DNA of 45,541 nt from a virus: positions 1 to 45,541 of the IMG/VR virus record IMGVR_UViG_3300050121_000128, one strand, 5' to 3'. Below the pieces are notes generated by a model, which was given only the letters and a program-made list of their open reading frames with translations, was not told the origin of the DNA and searched no databases. Shown here in pieces: positions 39,091-45,541 of the stretch. Position numbers and translations under genes: made by a program. Positions within the stretch are counted from its first letter, which is position 1, and every line of letters starts with the position of its first letter.

Positions 39091-41396
39091 TTATCAAAAA
39101 CATCAAGAAATTCATCACCTTACTGTGGCTGTTTCCGCAATTGATTGCGGGTACGGCGATGGCTCAGACTTACCATGTGCAGAACTTGGTAGTTGGCGGC
39201 ACCAGTACTTTTGCCACTCGCCCGGTGTTCAACAGCAACACGCCTTATGACACGGGTAACTTGACCATCGGCAATTATGCGACGCTGGCGAGTCCGACCT
39301 TCACCGGAACACCCGTTGTGCCCGGGTATCTGACTACCGGCACCGCAGTCAGCACCTATGCTCCAATCAATGCCCCGACCTTCACAGGCGTAGGCACGAT
39401 TCCGAGTGGGTGGTCGATTGCCGGTTACTTGACTAGCTCGACAGCGGCCAGTACTTACGCCCCCCTCAGCACCCCAACCTTCACCGGTACGGTGACGGCC
39501 ACTACCTTTGCAGGAGCAGGTACGAGTTTGACGGGTACGGCAGCATCGTTGAATATTGGCGGCAATGCTGCAACAGCGACGAGCGCCACGACCGCAACTA
39601 AGATTGCGTCCGGTGCAGCGAACCAGATCTTGTACCAGTCTGGAGCGGGTGTTACCGCGTTTTTAACCGCCCCGACCAGTGCCAGTACTTACCTCGAATG
39701 GAATGGCACGGCCTTTACCTGGGGTGCAGGAGGCGGCGGTGGGGGGAGCGGTACAGTTACGAGCGTGGCTATCAGTGGAGGCACCACGGGCCTAACGTGG
39801 ACTGGTAGCCCCATTACCACGAGTGGCACCTTTACCCTTGCCGGTTTGCTTGTACCCGCCAACGGCGGCACGGGCGTAGCAAGTCCTACTGCACACGGTG
39901 TTCTGGTAGCTGAGGGTTCCTCGGCTATGACTACGGCTACCATCGGTACAGCAGGTAATACGATTGTTGACCAAGGCAGTGGCGCAGATCCTAAATTCCA
40001 GTCCAGTGGTCAGATTATTCTGACTGGTGCGGACCCTACCGGGGTGGCTGACAGCACCACGGCGATTCAAAATGCTGTTACCACGGCTGTCGTAAATGGT
40101 GAGAAGCTTTCGATCCCCCCGGGCACGTACAAGATTAGTGCGGCAATTTCCGTACCGTTTGGTACTGGCTACAGTATTTCAGGCAACAGTCGTGGTGGTA
40201 CGATCATCAGTCAGACAGCGGCGAACACGGCCATTTTCAATCTTGCCAGCGGTAGCGGAGGGGTGGGCGGTCATTCCTTTGCCTTCACTGATATGACTTT
40301 GCAGTGGGCGAGCGCCCCGACGATTAGCCAAGCGCACTCGATTGGGATCAGTTTTAACAACAGCGCTGAATCCTTCTACGACTTCCAGATCCAGCGACTG
40401 ACCTGTACCAACGGTTACGAGTGCGTGGGCATCGACAACGCGACTGACACCACAGTATGGGGAGTGTCAATGCGCGATATCGTGGTTGGTAACACTGCCT
40501 GTAGCGCGATTGACTTCAGCGAAGGCGGCACCGGCCAACCAAGTATCTCGATTGATGGTGTGTACGCCACGGCCAGCAACATGGACGTGAGTTGCCCAGT
40601 TATCAACGTGGCAAACAATGACAGCGGGTGGTTTAACCACATCGAAGTCAATGCCGTGCCACACGGAAACACCGTGCTCTATGCTACCGGCCAGTTTGCG
40701 ATTGGCACGATCAAGATCGAGCAGGGCACATACACCAACGGTCAGTATATTTACCGGTTCATCAATGCCCACGTCACGGCTAATAACCTGTTGGCAGAAG
40801 ATTTGACCATCAGTGCCAGCGGTAGCGAAGTGTATGGCCTGGATATCAACGGCGGCGGGGGTGGCACTACGGCCACCATCGGTAACTACAATCTGACGTT
40901 TGCGACCGGCATTACCGGATCCTTTTATCTGGTCAACAGCGGCACAGCCCCGACCTTTACTGCCCGGTTCCTGAATCAGCCGAACGGGTTGATTGGTACG
41001 GCCAACGCGTTTTTGACCCAAGTGCCTGCCAGCGCCAGCGCGGACGGGGTATCTGTGGATGATTGGCAACAAAAGCGAATGACTGCCGATACTGGTGATG
41101 CCAGCACCACCTATGCAATTGGTAATCCGAACATGATTTTGTACAACACGCCCCTAACTGCGGGTCGTACGGTCGAGTTCACTGATCCGTCTAACAGCAT
41201 TACTGACACCAACCTGTATAATGGTGCCGAAGTGTGTGTGGTACGGACTGCTGCGGCTACGGGGGCATCGGTGATTACTGTAGAGCAGTTTCAGGCTGGT
41301 GCGATTGGCACCACGATTGCGGCGGGACAGTCTGAGTGCTTTATGTGGAAACGTTCGGTCACTAACTGGGTAGAGGTGAGCAAAAGCAGCCTGTAA
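39087..41396 (+). CDS. beta-helix tail spike with leader-like N-terminus (769 aa)
   Basis: Starts at GTG 39087, coupled to the previous stop. The first ~24 residues (MIIKNIKKFITLLWLFPQLI) look like a signal peptide with a cut after AMA. Residues ~25-230 are TF(T/S)GTxxxP-type shaft repeats (LASPTFTGTPVVPG). From about 300 comes a pectate-lyase-like right-handed beta helix starting ILTGADPTGVADSTTAIQNAV and including SIPPGTYKIS. A C-terminal beta domain ends WVEVSKSSL. It is expected to bind or degrade host surface polysaccharide. It contains palindrome copy 10. Confidence 0.8.
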   Translation: MIIKNIKKFITLLWLFPQLIAGTAMAQTYHVQNLVVGGTSTFATRPVFNSNTPYDTGNLTIGNYATLASPTFTGTPVVPGYLTTGTAVSTYAPINAPTFTGVGTIPSGWSIAGYLTSSTAASTYAPLSTPTFTGTVTATTFAGAGTSLTGTAASLNIGGNAATATSATTATKIASGAANQILYQSGAGVTAFLTAPTSASTYLEWNGTAFTWGAGGGGGGSGTVTSVAISGGTTGLTWTGSPITTSGTFTLAGLLVPANGGTGVASPTAHGVLVAEGSSAMTTATIGTAGNTIVDQGSGADPKFQSSGQIILTGADPTGVADSTTAIQNAVTTAVVNGEKLSIPPGTYKISAAISVPFGTGYSISGNSRGGTIISQTAANTAIFNLASGSGGVGGHSFAFTDMTLQWASAPTISQAHSIGISFNNSAESFYDFQIQRLTCTNGYECVGIDNATDTTVWGVSMRDIVVGNTACSAIDFSEGGTGQPSISIDGVYATASNMDVSCPVINVANNDSGWFNHIEVNAVPHGNTVLYATGQFAIGTIKIEQGTYTNGQYIYRFINAHVTANNLLAEDLTISASGSEVYGLDINGGGGGTTATIGNYNLTFATGITGSFYLVNSGTAPTFTARFLNQPNGLIGTANAFLTQVPASASADGVSVDDWQQKRMTADTGDASTTYAIGNPNMILYNTPLTAGRTVEFTDPSNSITDTNLYNGAEVCVVRTAAATGASVITVEQFQAGAIGTTIAAGQSECFMWKRSVTNWVEVSKSSL
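39135..39150 (+). repeat. 16-bp dispersed palindrome, copy 10 (intragenic)
   Basis: CCGCAATTGATTGCGG, exact consensus, 48 nt into the tail spike gene. It encodes PQLIA of the leader-like N-terminus. Confidence 0.85.
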
Positions 41397-41428
41397 TTGG
41401 GGATATGTAACTAGTGCTGGGGATTACC

Positions 41429-41623
41429 ATGCCTGAGTACCCACGAAGCGACAAAGAGCGCATTGCGGCTTTGGAAAAGGATAACGAGAACATCCATATC
41501 AACATGGGGTCTTTCGTTACCCGGGATGAGTTCACCTCAGTTAAACTGATCGCGTATGGCTTCGTCGCAATCGTATTGTCCTCGGTCTTGATCTCAATCA
41601 TGGGGAGGTTCGTTTTTAAATGA
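41429..41623 (+). CDS. XhlA-like membrane protein, possible holin component (64 aa)
   Basis: The ATG at 41429 is preferred over the in-frame GTG at 41414, with GCTGGGG ahead of it. Residues 1-36 are charged and helical (SDKERIAALEKDNENI). Residues ~39-58 are one membrane span (LIAYGFVAIVLSSVLISIMG) with a short basic end. This soluble-helix then single C-terminal anchor layout matches hemolysin XhlA-like phage lysis proteins. It is the first of four adjacent lysis-type genes and overlaps the next by 4 nt. Confidence 0.65.
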   Translation: MPEYPRSDKERIAALEKDNENIHINMGSFVTRDEFTSVKLIAYGFVAIVLSSVLISIMGRFVFK

Positions 41624-41778
41624 AACAACTTCTAAAAGAATGCCGTGAGTGCTGGTTGGTTACCAGTTTCATAACCGTCTTGTTTATCGCAAACGGGGTC
41701 AACATGTGGGTTTCGGTTTCAACGAGCCACGATCCCAGCCTACCGGTGATACTGCGATTGCTCGACATCTTTCGATAA
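41620..41778 (+). CDS. small membrane protein of the lysis cluster (52 aa)
   Basis: The ATG at 41620 overlaps the upstream TGA and TAA ends at 41778. The 52 residues start MKQLLKECRECWL and have one membrane span at about residues 12-32 (WLVTSFITVLFIANGVNMWV). They end with a basic-hydrophobic tail (ILRLLDIFR). It may be a holin partner or antiholin. This is inferred from coupling and topology. Confidence 0.55.
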   Translation: MKQLLKECRECWLVTSFITVLFIANGVNMWVSVSTSHDPSLPVILRLLDIFR

Positions 41779-41787
41779 GGTGCCATC

Positions 41788-42087
41788 ATGACCGAGAAAA
41801 CAATAATCTACAAAACACCCTGCGTTTGGCTGTGGGTTTCGCTGATTCTGTTCTCGGGCATCTGTGGTGGCATAACCGGCTTGTACACGGGTGTGCATGT
41901 GGCCGAGCAAACGCAGCAGACGAAGGTAGAAGTCAAGACTAATCAGATACTAGACAAAGTTGCGAGTAAATTAGACTCCAGCAAGTTGGAGCCAAAGAGA
42001 GTGGATTGCGTTAGACCTCCTGCCGCCCCGGCCCCCGCTGACAAGCCGAGTTGGTTCCACTGGTGGAATGGCAGCAACAAGCACTAG
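41788..42087 (+). CDS. membrane protein, candidate inner-membrane spanin or holin (99 aa)
   Basis: Residues ~13-32 form a membrane span with a glycine-rich face (SLILFSGICGGITGLYTG). A polar helical part (residues ~40-65) and a Pro/Ala/Trp-rich tail (PAAPAPADKPSWFHWW) follow. This N-terminal-anchor, periplasmic-helix layout fits an i-spanin (Rz-like), just before the endolysin. A separate Rz1-like lipoprotein gene inside it is not visible. RBS AAGGTGCCATC is modest. Confidence 0.55.
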   Translation: MTEKTIIYKTPCVWLWVSLILFSGICGGITGLYTGVHVAEQTQQTKVEVKTNQILDKVASKLDSSKLEPKRVDCVRPPAAPAPADKPSWFHWWNGSNKH

Positions 42088-42103
42088 CCGCAATCAATTG
42101 CGG
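42088..42103 (-). repeat. 16-bp dispersed palindrome, copy 11 (inverted)
   Basis: CCGCAATCAATTGCGG, the exact reverse complement of the consensus. It starts 1 nt after a stop codon and overlaps the GGAG ribosome site of the endolysin gene. Confidence 0.9.
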
Positions 42104-42111
42104 AGAAAATC

Positions 42112-42765
42112 ATGACGTTCGCCCAGTACGAGATAGACTTTATCAACAGCCTGCAAATGGCCGCCCAAACCAGCATGGAAATGACCGGTGTTCCTGCGTC
42201 GTTTGTCATTGCTGAGGGTGCGCTTGAATCCAACTGGGGGCGCAGCGGGTTGGTGGCGGAGGCCATGAATATCTTTGGTGTGAAGGCCGATGTCAGTTGG
42301 ACCGGCCCGGTGTACATCATGCGCACGCGTGAGTGCATTCAGGGCAAGTGGGTGATTCAGGAAGCCCGCTGGCGCAAGTACAGCAGTTGGCTGGATTCCA
42401 TTACCGATCATGCCCAGTTCTTTTTACAGAACCCCCGGTACAAGCCAGCATTGCTATGTCAGACCGGGCCTGCTTTCGCGGTGGCAGCGGCTAAAGCAGG
42501 GTATGCTACGGATCCTGACTACGCGGCAAAGATCACTGAAATCATTACCGAGCACGGCCTACAGACTCTGGATAATGTGACGTTGCTCAAGCCAGGAGTT
42601 ACCCAAGTGGCCCCGGCTCCTACCCCTGCCGTAGTAGTGCCTGTGGCCCCACCAGCACCGCCCCTAGCCTTGGTTGCTGCTACGCCTGTAGCTGCCCCAC
42701 TAGCTCACCCCGGCCCGACCGTGCCGCCATTTAGCTTCTTAGAATGGTTTAAAAATCTGTTTTGA
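42112..42765 (+). CDS. endolysin, glucosaminidase (GH73 / FlgJ-like) (217 aa)
   Basis: Endo-beta-N-acetylglucosaminidase of the GH73 type, which cuts the glycan strand of peptidoglycan. Landmarks: the catalytic Glu39 in AEGALESNWGRSG, NIFGVKAD, a WRKYSSWLDSITDHAQFF segment and YKPALLCQ. The domain ends near residue 155 (EIITEHGL). A Pro/Ala linker follows, and then a short amphipathic end (SFLEWFKNLF) that could bind membrane. No signal peptide is present, so export depends on a holin, and three small membrane genes lie directly upstream. ATG at 42112 after GCGGAGAAAATC. Confidence 0.85.
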   Translation: MTFAQYEIDFINSLQMAAQTSMEMTGVPASFVIAEGALESNWGRSGLVAEAMNIFGVKADVSWTGPVYIMRTRECIQGKWVIQEARWRKYSSWLDSITDHAQFFLQNPRYKPALLCQTGPAFAVAAAKAGYATDPDYAAKITEIITEHGLQTLDNVTLLKPGVTQVAPAPTPAVVVPVAPPAPPLALVAATPVAAPLAHPGPTVPPFSFLEWFKNLF

Positions 42766-42770
42766 GTCCT

Positions 42771-42798
42771 TTGACAAATCCGGTATTGGTGCTATAGT
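42771..42798 (+). promoter_or_regulatory. strong sigma70-like promoter
   Basis: A perfect TTGACA (42771-42776), 16-bp spacer and TATAGT (42793-42798, 5 of 6). It is the best promoter in the window. It starts transcription near 42805 into a ~340-nt hairpin-rich region, then the HNH gene and AAA+ gene. Confidence 0.8.
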
Positions 42799-42800
42799 AC

Positions 42801-43143
42801 GGACATGCGGTGGGCTTCCAAAACCTGAAATTCACGGGCAGTGCGGCCCTGACACCGCACCCAACAGGCATTAACTGAACCAGCAGTCACCTGGGACTGA
42901 CCATGAATCATGGAAAATCATGGAAGGGTGTGTGGCCCGCTCTAAACCGCTAGGAACGGAGGGCAAGAATGTTTGCGGGATTGATCCCCCGTTACGTACC
43001 GTGCAAGCCACGGATTGCAACATCGTTCGGTGCTAGTAGACGTACTAGCCGGATGGCTCACGAAACGGGCTATTGGTCACGGACGAGTGACGCCGGAAGG
43101 GAAAGTCATAACCGGTACGATTCCGGGGAACCCGAGCACGGTC
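42801..43143 (+). ncRNA. candidate structured RNA or long leader (unidentified)
   Basis: No credible gene lies here. In 330 nt there are many local perfect stems. GTGCGG/CCGCAC (42841-42860). CAGTC/GACTG (42884-42899). CCATG/CATGG (42901-42913). AACGG/CCGTT (42955-42993) enclosing GCAA/TTGC and GGGA/TCCC. CCGTG/CACGG (42999-43013). GCTAGTA/TACTAGC with GACG loop (43032-43049). GTCAC/GTGAC (43076-43091). CCGG/CCGG with a T-loop-like TACGATT (43112-43126). A strong promoter precedes it. No group I intron core, riboswitch or tmRNA signature was recognised. Confidence 0.4.
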
Positions 43144-43503
43144 ATGAATTTTGAGAAAACATGTAAGCGCCACGGTGTTACTAAACATCGGTATGTTAAG
43201 CGCAAAGGTTACGCTGATAGAGAGCAGTGCTGTAGGTGCAACACGGAAGCTGTGCTTAAACGAAGACGACGTATCAAAGATATGGCTATAGCCTATAAAG
43301 GCGGAAAATGCCAAAAATGCGGGTACGCAAAATGCAAAACTGCGTTAGAGTTTCATCACCGTGATCGTGCAGCCAAAGAGTTCGCCATAGGCACTGATGG
43401 GGACACAAGAAGTTGGGAACGCGTGAAAAAAGAGTTAGATAAGTGTGATTTATTGTGCTCCAATTGCCACCGAGAAACGCACGAAGAACTAGATTTTGCG
43501 TGA
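43144..43503 (+). CDS. HNH homing endonuclease (119 aa)
   Basis: The ATG at 43144 gives MNFEKTCKRHGVTKHR; a longer frame from TTG 43015 would run through the hairpin region and is not favoured. The HNH nuclease is clear. It has two zinc pairs (CRCN near the start, CQKC then CSNC), the central EFHH motif in ALEFHHRD, and the closing NCHRETHEE. It is a single-domain enzyme of the free-standing or intron-encoded type. It lies between a hairpin-rich untranslated region and an orphan tRNA-like 3' half, so it probably invaded an RNA gene. Confidence 0.85.
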   Translation: MNFEKTCKRHGVTKHRYVKRKGYADREQCCRCNTEAVLKRRRRIKDMAIAYKGGKCQKCGYAKCKTALEFHHRDRAAKEFAIGTDGDTRSWERVKKELDKCDLLCSNCHRETHEELDFA

Positions 43504-43521
43504 TTGTTAATCAATGGCTAG

Positions 43522-43549
43522 GTGGGTTCGATCCCCATACCCGGAGCCA
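43522..43549 (+). tRNA. orphan tRNA-like 3' half (T-arm, acceptor strand, CCA)
   Basis: GTGGG-TTCGATC-CCCAT is a canonical T-arm with a consensus loop. It is followed by ACCCGGA (3' acceptor strand), a G discriminator and an encoded CCA. The matching 5' half is absent directly upstream, where the HNH gene ends. TCCGGTA at 42779-42785 could pair with TACCCGGA with one bulged C, but the D-arm and anticodon arm do not fold normally. It is either a broken or split tRNA or an RNA mimic. Confidence 0.45.
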
Positions 43550-43566
43550 GCCTCAATGGAGTGAGA

Positions 43567-43791
43567 ATGCCAAAGTATCCTTTTTCAGGTGAAATCACGA
43601 TACATCTATCAATCCTGGGCATGGAAGAATGCCAAGCAAAGATAGGGGCGTTTATTTCCGGCCAGCCCAACATGATGGAAATGACTCCGTTTAATATTGA
43701 GTGGCTACGCGACGTAGCTACCCAGATCGTAAAAGATACGCTTCGAGTTGAACTCGAATTACGCGATATGCACACCCAAGAAAAACTATGA
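43567..43791 (+). CDS. hypothetical protein (74 aa)
   Basis: The ATG at 43567 is chosen because TGGAGTGAGA precedes it; the open frame extends upstream to 43522, across the tRNA-like sequence. The 74-residue soluble protein (MPKYPFSGEITIHLSILGME) ends in a helical segment (VKDTLRVELELRDMHTQEKL). It overlaps the AAA+ gene by 4 nt, so a role alongside that ATPase is plausible but unproved. Confidence 0.6.
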   Translation: MPKYPFSGEITIHLSILGMEECQAKIGAFISGQPNMMEMTPFNIEWLRDVATQIVKDTLRVELELRDMHTQEKL

Positions 43792-44978
43792 CCATGCTTG
43801 AGCACGCGCTGAAGGCACGCATTCCTGTTATTGCCGCACAGACAGACGATTTGGTTCATGTTGGAGAAGTCCTTCAGGTTTGGGCACAAAAGCTTGCTGT
43901 AGATTGGTCTACCCTGAGCGATAAAGCGCCGCTGATGGCGAAGCACGTCTATTACACGACCGACGAAAAGGCCGTTACCCTCATCAACTATCGCAGGCTT
44001 GAAGCGGCGGCGTGCAGTTTGGTGGTGCTAAACAGCACTAAGCCAAACTCCCTGGCCTTTGAAACCGGCCAAGTACCTGTCAGCAGGGAAATGATCGAGA
44101 AGGACATGGCAGGGTTTATTCAAGCTGCGCAGAAACCAGTTCTTAGCCGGATCATGAATGGCATGAGCCTTAAGGCCGCCCATGATTGTCTAGTACTCAC
44201 CATCGCCCGTACAGGCGGCGCGGCACCGACTGAGGTACGTCGTACCCGGCTGATGCTGACCGGTGGCCTGCGCGGGTTGATTCCACTTGAAACTGAAGAA
44301 GAGGTGTTTTATGCGTGGCCGCCGAAATTGTTGGAATGGGTGGAAACGAACAGTAAATTCTTTAGTTCTCCCCAGACCCCCCATAAGCTGGTTCCGAGAG
44401 GGTTGTTGCTCGCAGGCCCAGCAGGAACAGGGAAGACTATGGCGGCCCGCGAAATTGCGCACAGACTCAAAATTCCGCTTTACCGGCTCGACATTGCGCA
44501 AGCCCTCAACCGATATATTGGTGAGAGTGAGAACCAAGTCAGCCGTATCCTGGCTCTGGCCGAACAGGAAAGCCCGTGTGTCGTACTTCTTGATGAAGTA
44601 GAAAAGATTTTTCAGCACAGTGATGACGGCGGCACGGTGACGCGGATCCTTAGTCAGATCCTGTGGTGGCTTAGTGAGCATCGCAGCAGGGTGCTTACGA
44701 TCATGACCACCAATGACATCAAGAAGATTCCGCCAGAACTGTATCGTCCTGGGCGGTTGGATCAGGTATTCTACCTACCCCGCTTGGCACTTAAGGACGC
44801 CGAGGATTTTGCGCTCGATGTGTTTAGAGACGTGCTTGATCCTGGTCTATTGACGGTTAAGGTAGTCCTTAAGCTACATGCGGCGCTTCACGCTATTGGG
44901 CGTACCGAACTATCGCACGCGGAAGTCAGCGAGACCGTGTACTCACAAATTAAACAATCTAACTGGCTTACTTTATGA
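43788..44978 (+). CDS. AAA+ ATPase, single module (396 aa)
   Basis: A classic AAA module covers residues ~200-390. Walker A is GPAGTGKT (210-217), Walker B VVLLDE (265-270), sensor 1 TTND (307-310), and the arginine-finger region is RPGR (320-323). A pore-loop-like RYIGESENQ lies at about 242-250. The ~195-residue N-terminal part is helical and resembles that of Ycf46-type AAA proteins (ARIPVIAAQTDD). Hexameric ATP-driven remodelling is expected. The partner or substrate is unknown; the small coupled genes on either side are candidates. Confidence 0.85.
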   Translation: MTMLEHALKARIPVIAAQTDDLVHVGEVLQVWAQKLAVDWSTLSDKAPLMAKHVYYTTDEKAVTLINYRRLEAAACSLVVLNSTKPNSLAFETGQVPVSREMIEKDMAGFIQAAQKPVLSRIMNGMSLKAAHDCLVLTIARTGGAAPTEVRRTRLMLTGGLRGLIPLETEEEVFYAWPPKLLEWVETNSKFFSSPQTPHKLVPRGLLLAGPAGTGKTMAAREIAHRLKIPLYRLDIAQALNRYIGESENQVSRILALAEQESPCVVLLDEVEKIFQHSDDGGTVTRILSQILWWLSEHRSRVLTIMTTNDIKKIPPELYRPGRLDQVFYLPRLALKDAEDFALDVFRDVLDPGLLTVKVVLKLHAALHAIGRTELSHAEVSETVYSQIKQSNWLTL

Positions 44979-45172
44979 AAACTGTGTACGTGATTTTTTA
45001 CGAAGGCCCCGAGTGGAATGACCCGATAGAGGGCTATGTATCTAACCACAGGGCTAAAACCCGGGCGGCAGAACTTAACAAGATGCGGAATATAACCGAC
45101 AAATCAGCGTCGTTGGACGCCTTGAGCGAGTACGTGGTCAAATCGATAACCATCATGGATATGCCGTCATGA
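44975..45172 (+). CDS. hypothetical small protein (65 aa)
   Basis: The ATG overlaps the AAA+ gene stop by 4 nt and its own stop overlaps the next gene by 4 nt, so the three genes are read as a coupled set. The 65-residue product starts MKTVYVIFYEGPEWNDPIEG and has a short beta-strand and then two helices. No motif is recognised. Confidence 0.6.
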   Translation: MKTVYVIFYEGPEWNDPIEGYVSNHRAKTRAAELNKMRNITDKSASLDALSEYVVKSITIMDMPS

Positions 45173-45501
45173 GCAAAGCCAACCACGAAGACACCATTAA
45201 CGACTTGCAGAAGGCGGTGAATGCTTTGGAAAAAGACGCCCTCCGTTGGACATTCTTCACCCATCTGCCCCGGTCATTGCAATTGGACATGATTGAAAGC
45301 TATAAAAACCCATTCGCACTTAACCGAGCACTGGCTGAGCTTATGGACCGGCCAGCAAACCCATATGAGTACCCGGGTAACGACGAACGGTTGTTCGAAG
45401 AAGCTGGAATCGAGGCTGACACCTATCGAGGCGGAGGCTGGTTTGCGCTGCGCACGATGTTGATCAACTTTCACAAACGTTGTCAGGCTCTAAAAATTTG
45501 A
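45169..45501 (+). CDS. hypothetical protein (110 aa)
   Basis: A 110-residue helical, soluble protein (MSKANHEDTINDLQKAVNAL at the start, LRTMLINFHKRCQALKI at the end). It begins inside the stop of the preceding gene. No domain is recognised. The final palindrome copy lies 5 nt after its stop, as at other gene ends. Confidence 0.6.
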   Translation: MSKANHEDTINDLQKAVNALEKDALRWTFFTHLPRSLQLDMIESYKNPFALNRALAELMDRPANPYEYPGNDERLFEEAGIEADTYRGGGWFALRTMLINFHKRCQALKI

Positions 45502-45505
45502 TAGA

Positions 45506-45521
45506 CCGCAATTAATTGCGG
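45506..45521. repeat. 16-bp dispersed palindrome, copy 12 (fully symmetric)
   Basis: CCGCAATTAATTGCGG, 5 nt after a stop codon and joined to GGAG. A gene probably starts just beyond the window edge. Its sequence is the same as that of the copy at 32884. Confidence 0.9.
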
Positions 45522-45541
45522 AGAACGCGTAAAAAACATTT

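Noticed and set aside
43015-43143. N-terminal extension of the HNH gene from TTG 43015
   Set aside because: The extension runs through stem-loops, has no ribosome site and adds a sequence without nuclease features. The ATG at 43144 is preferred.
42801-43551. Group I intron in a tRNA gene
   Set aside because: The arrangement suggested it, but no conserved P7/R-S core (such as GACTA with a matching TAGTC) could be found. The 5' tRNA half does not fold, so it is kept only as a question.

Overview
The window is a continuous stretch of a contractile-tailed bacteriophage (myovirus, Caudoviricetes) or prophage. Every credible gene is on the + strand, and genes are packed tightly with many 4-nt ATGA/GTGA start-stop overlaps. 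It carries the virion structural program: portal, MuF-like head protein, prohead protease, scaffold-like protein, cement protein and major capsid protein, neck proteins, DUF3383-type sheath, tube, frameshifted tail chaperone, tape measure, baseplate, tail fibres and spike. Leader-like N-termini on secreted or fibre proteins and the general gene style suggest a proteobacterial, perhaps betaproteobacterial, host. That host guess is inference. No terminase gene is visible, so it must lie elsewhere.

Layout. 1-3000: small accessory genes (membrane proteins, a secreted protein, a DUF2493/SLOG protein). 3061-11042: first fibre/adhesin cluster, with a family 2-like glycosyltransferase, two paralogous Ala/Ser/Thr repeat proteins, a tail-collar protein, a tail-fibre-assembly-like protein and virion surface proteins. 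11054-13742: small membrane protein, lipoproteins, a patatin-like phospholipase, then an intrinsic terminator. 13826-22151: head module. 22257-28369: neck, sheath, tube and tail assembly chaperone with a -1 slippery site. 28400-36837: tape measure and baseplate, interrupted by a GIY-YIG endonuclease. 36857-41396: second fibre cluster ending in a beta-helix tail spike. 41429-42765: lysis genes. 42771-43560: strong promoter, a hairpin-rich untranslated region, an HNH endonuclease and an orphan tRNA-like 3' half. 43567-45501: an AAA+ ATPase and small proteins.

Most notable observations. (1) A 16-bp near-perfect palindrome, CCGCAATTGATTGCGG and close variants, occurs 12 times, on average about every 4 kb. 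Eight copies sit at gene junctions, seven of them 1-7 nt after a stop codon and one overlapping the stop; four lie inside genes. (2) The prohead-protease gene (16263-19250) encodes one polypeptide with a charged scaffold-like region, an R-S-ExE ADP-ribosyltransferase domain, a perfect Nudix box and a DUF2213-type protease-like domain. (3) The GIY-YIG endonuclease has inserted into the last codons of a gp25-like baseplate gene. The last 11 codons are duplicated with 10 of 11 residues kept and 10 of 11 codons changed, which is the signature of a recoded tail. (4) A TTTTTTT slippery heptamer joins the tail chaperone to an unannotated -1 frame extension.
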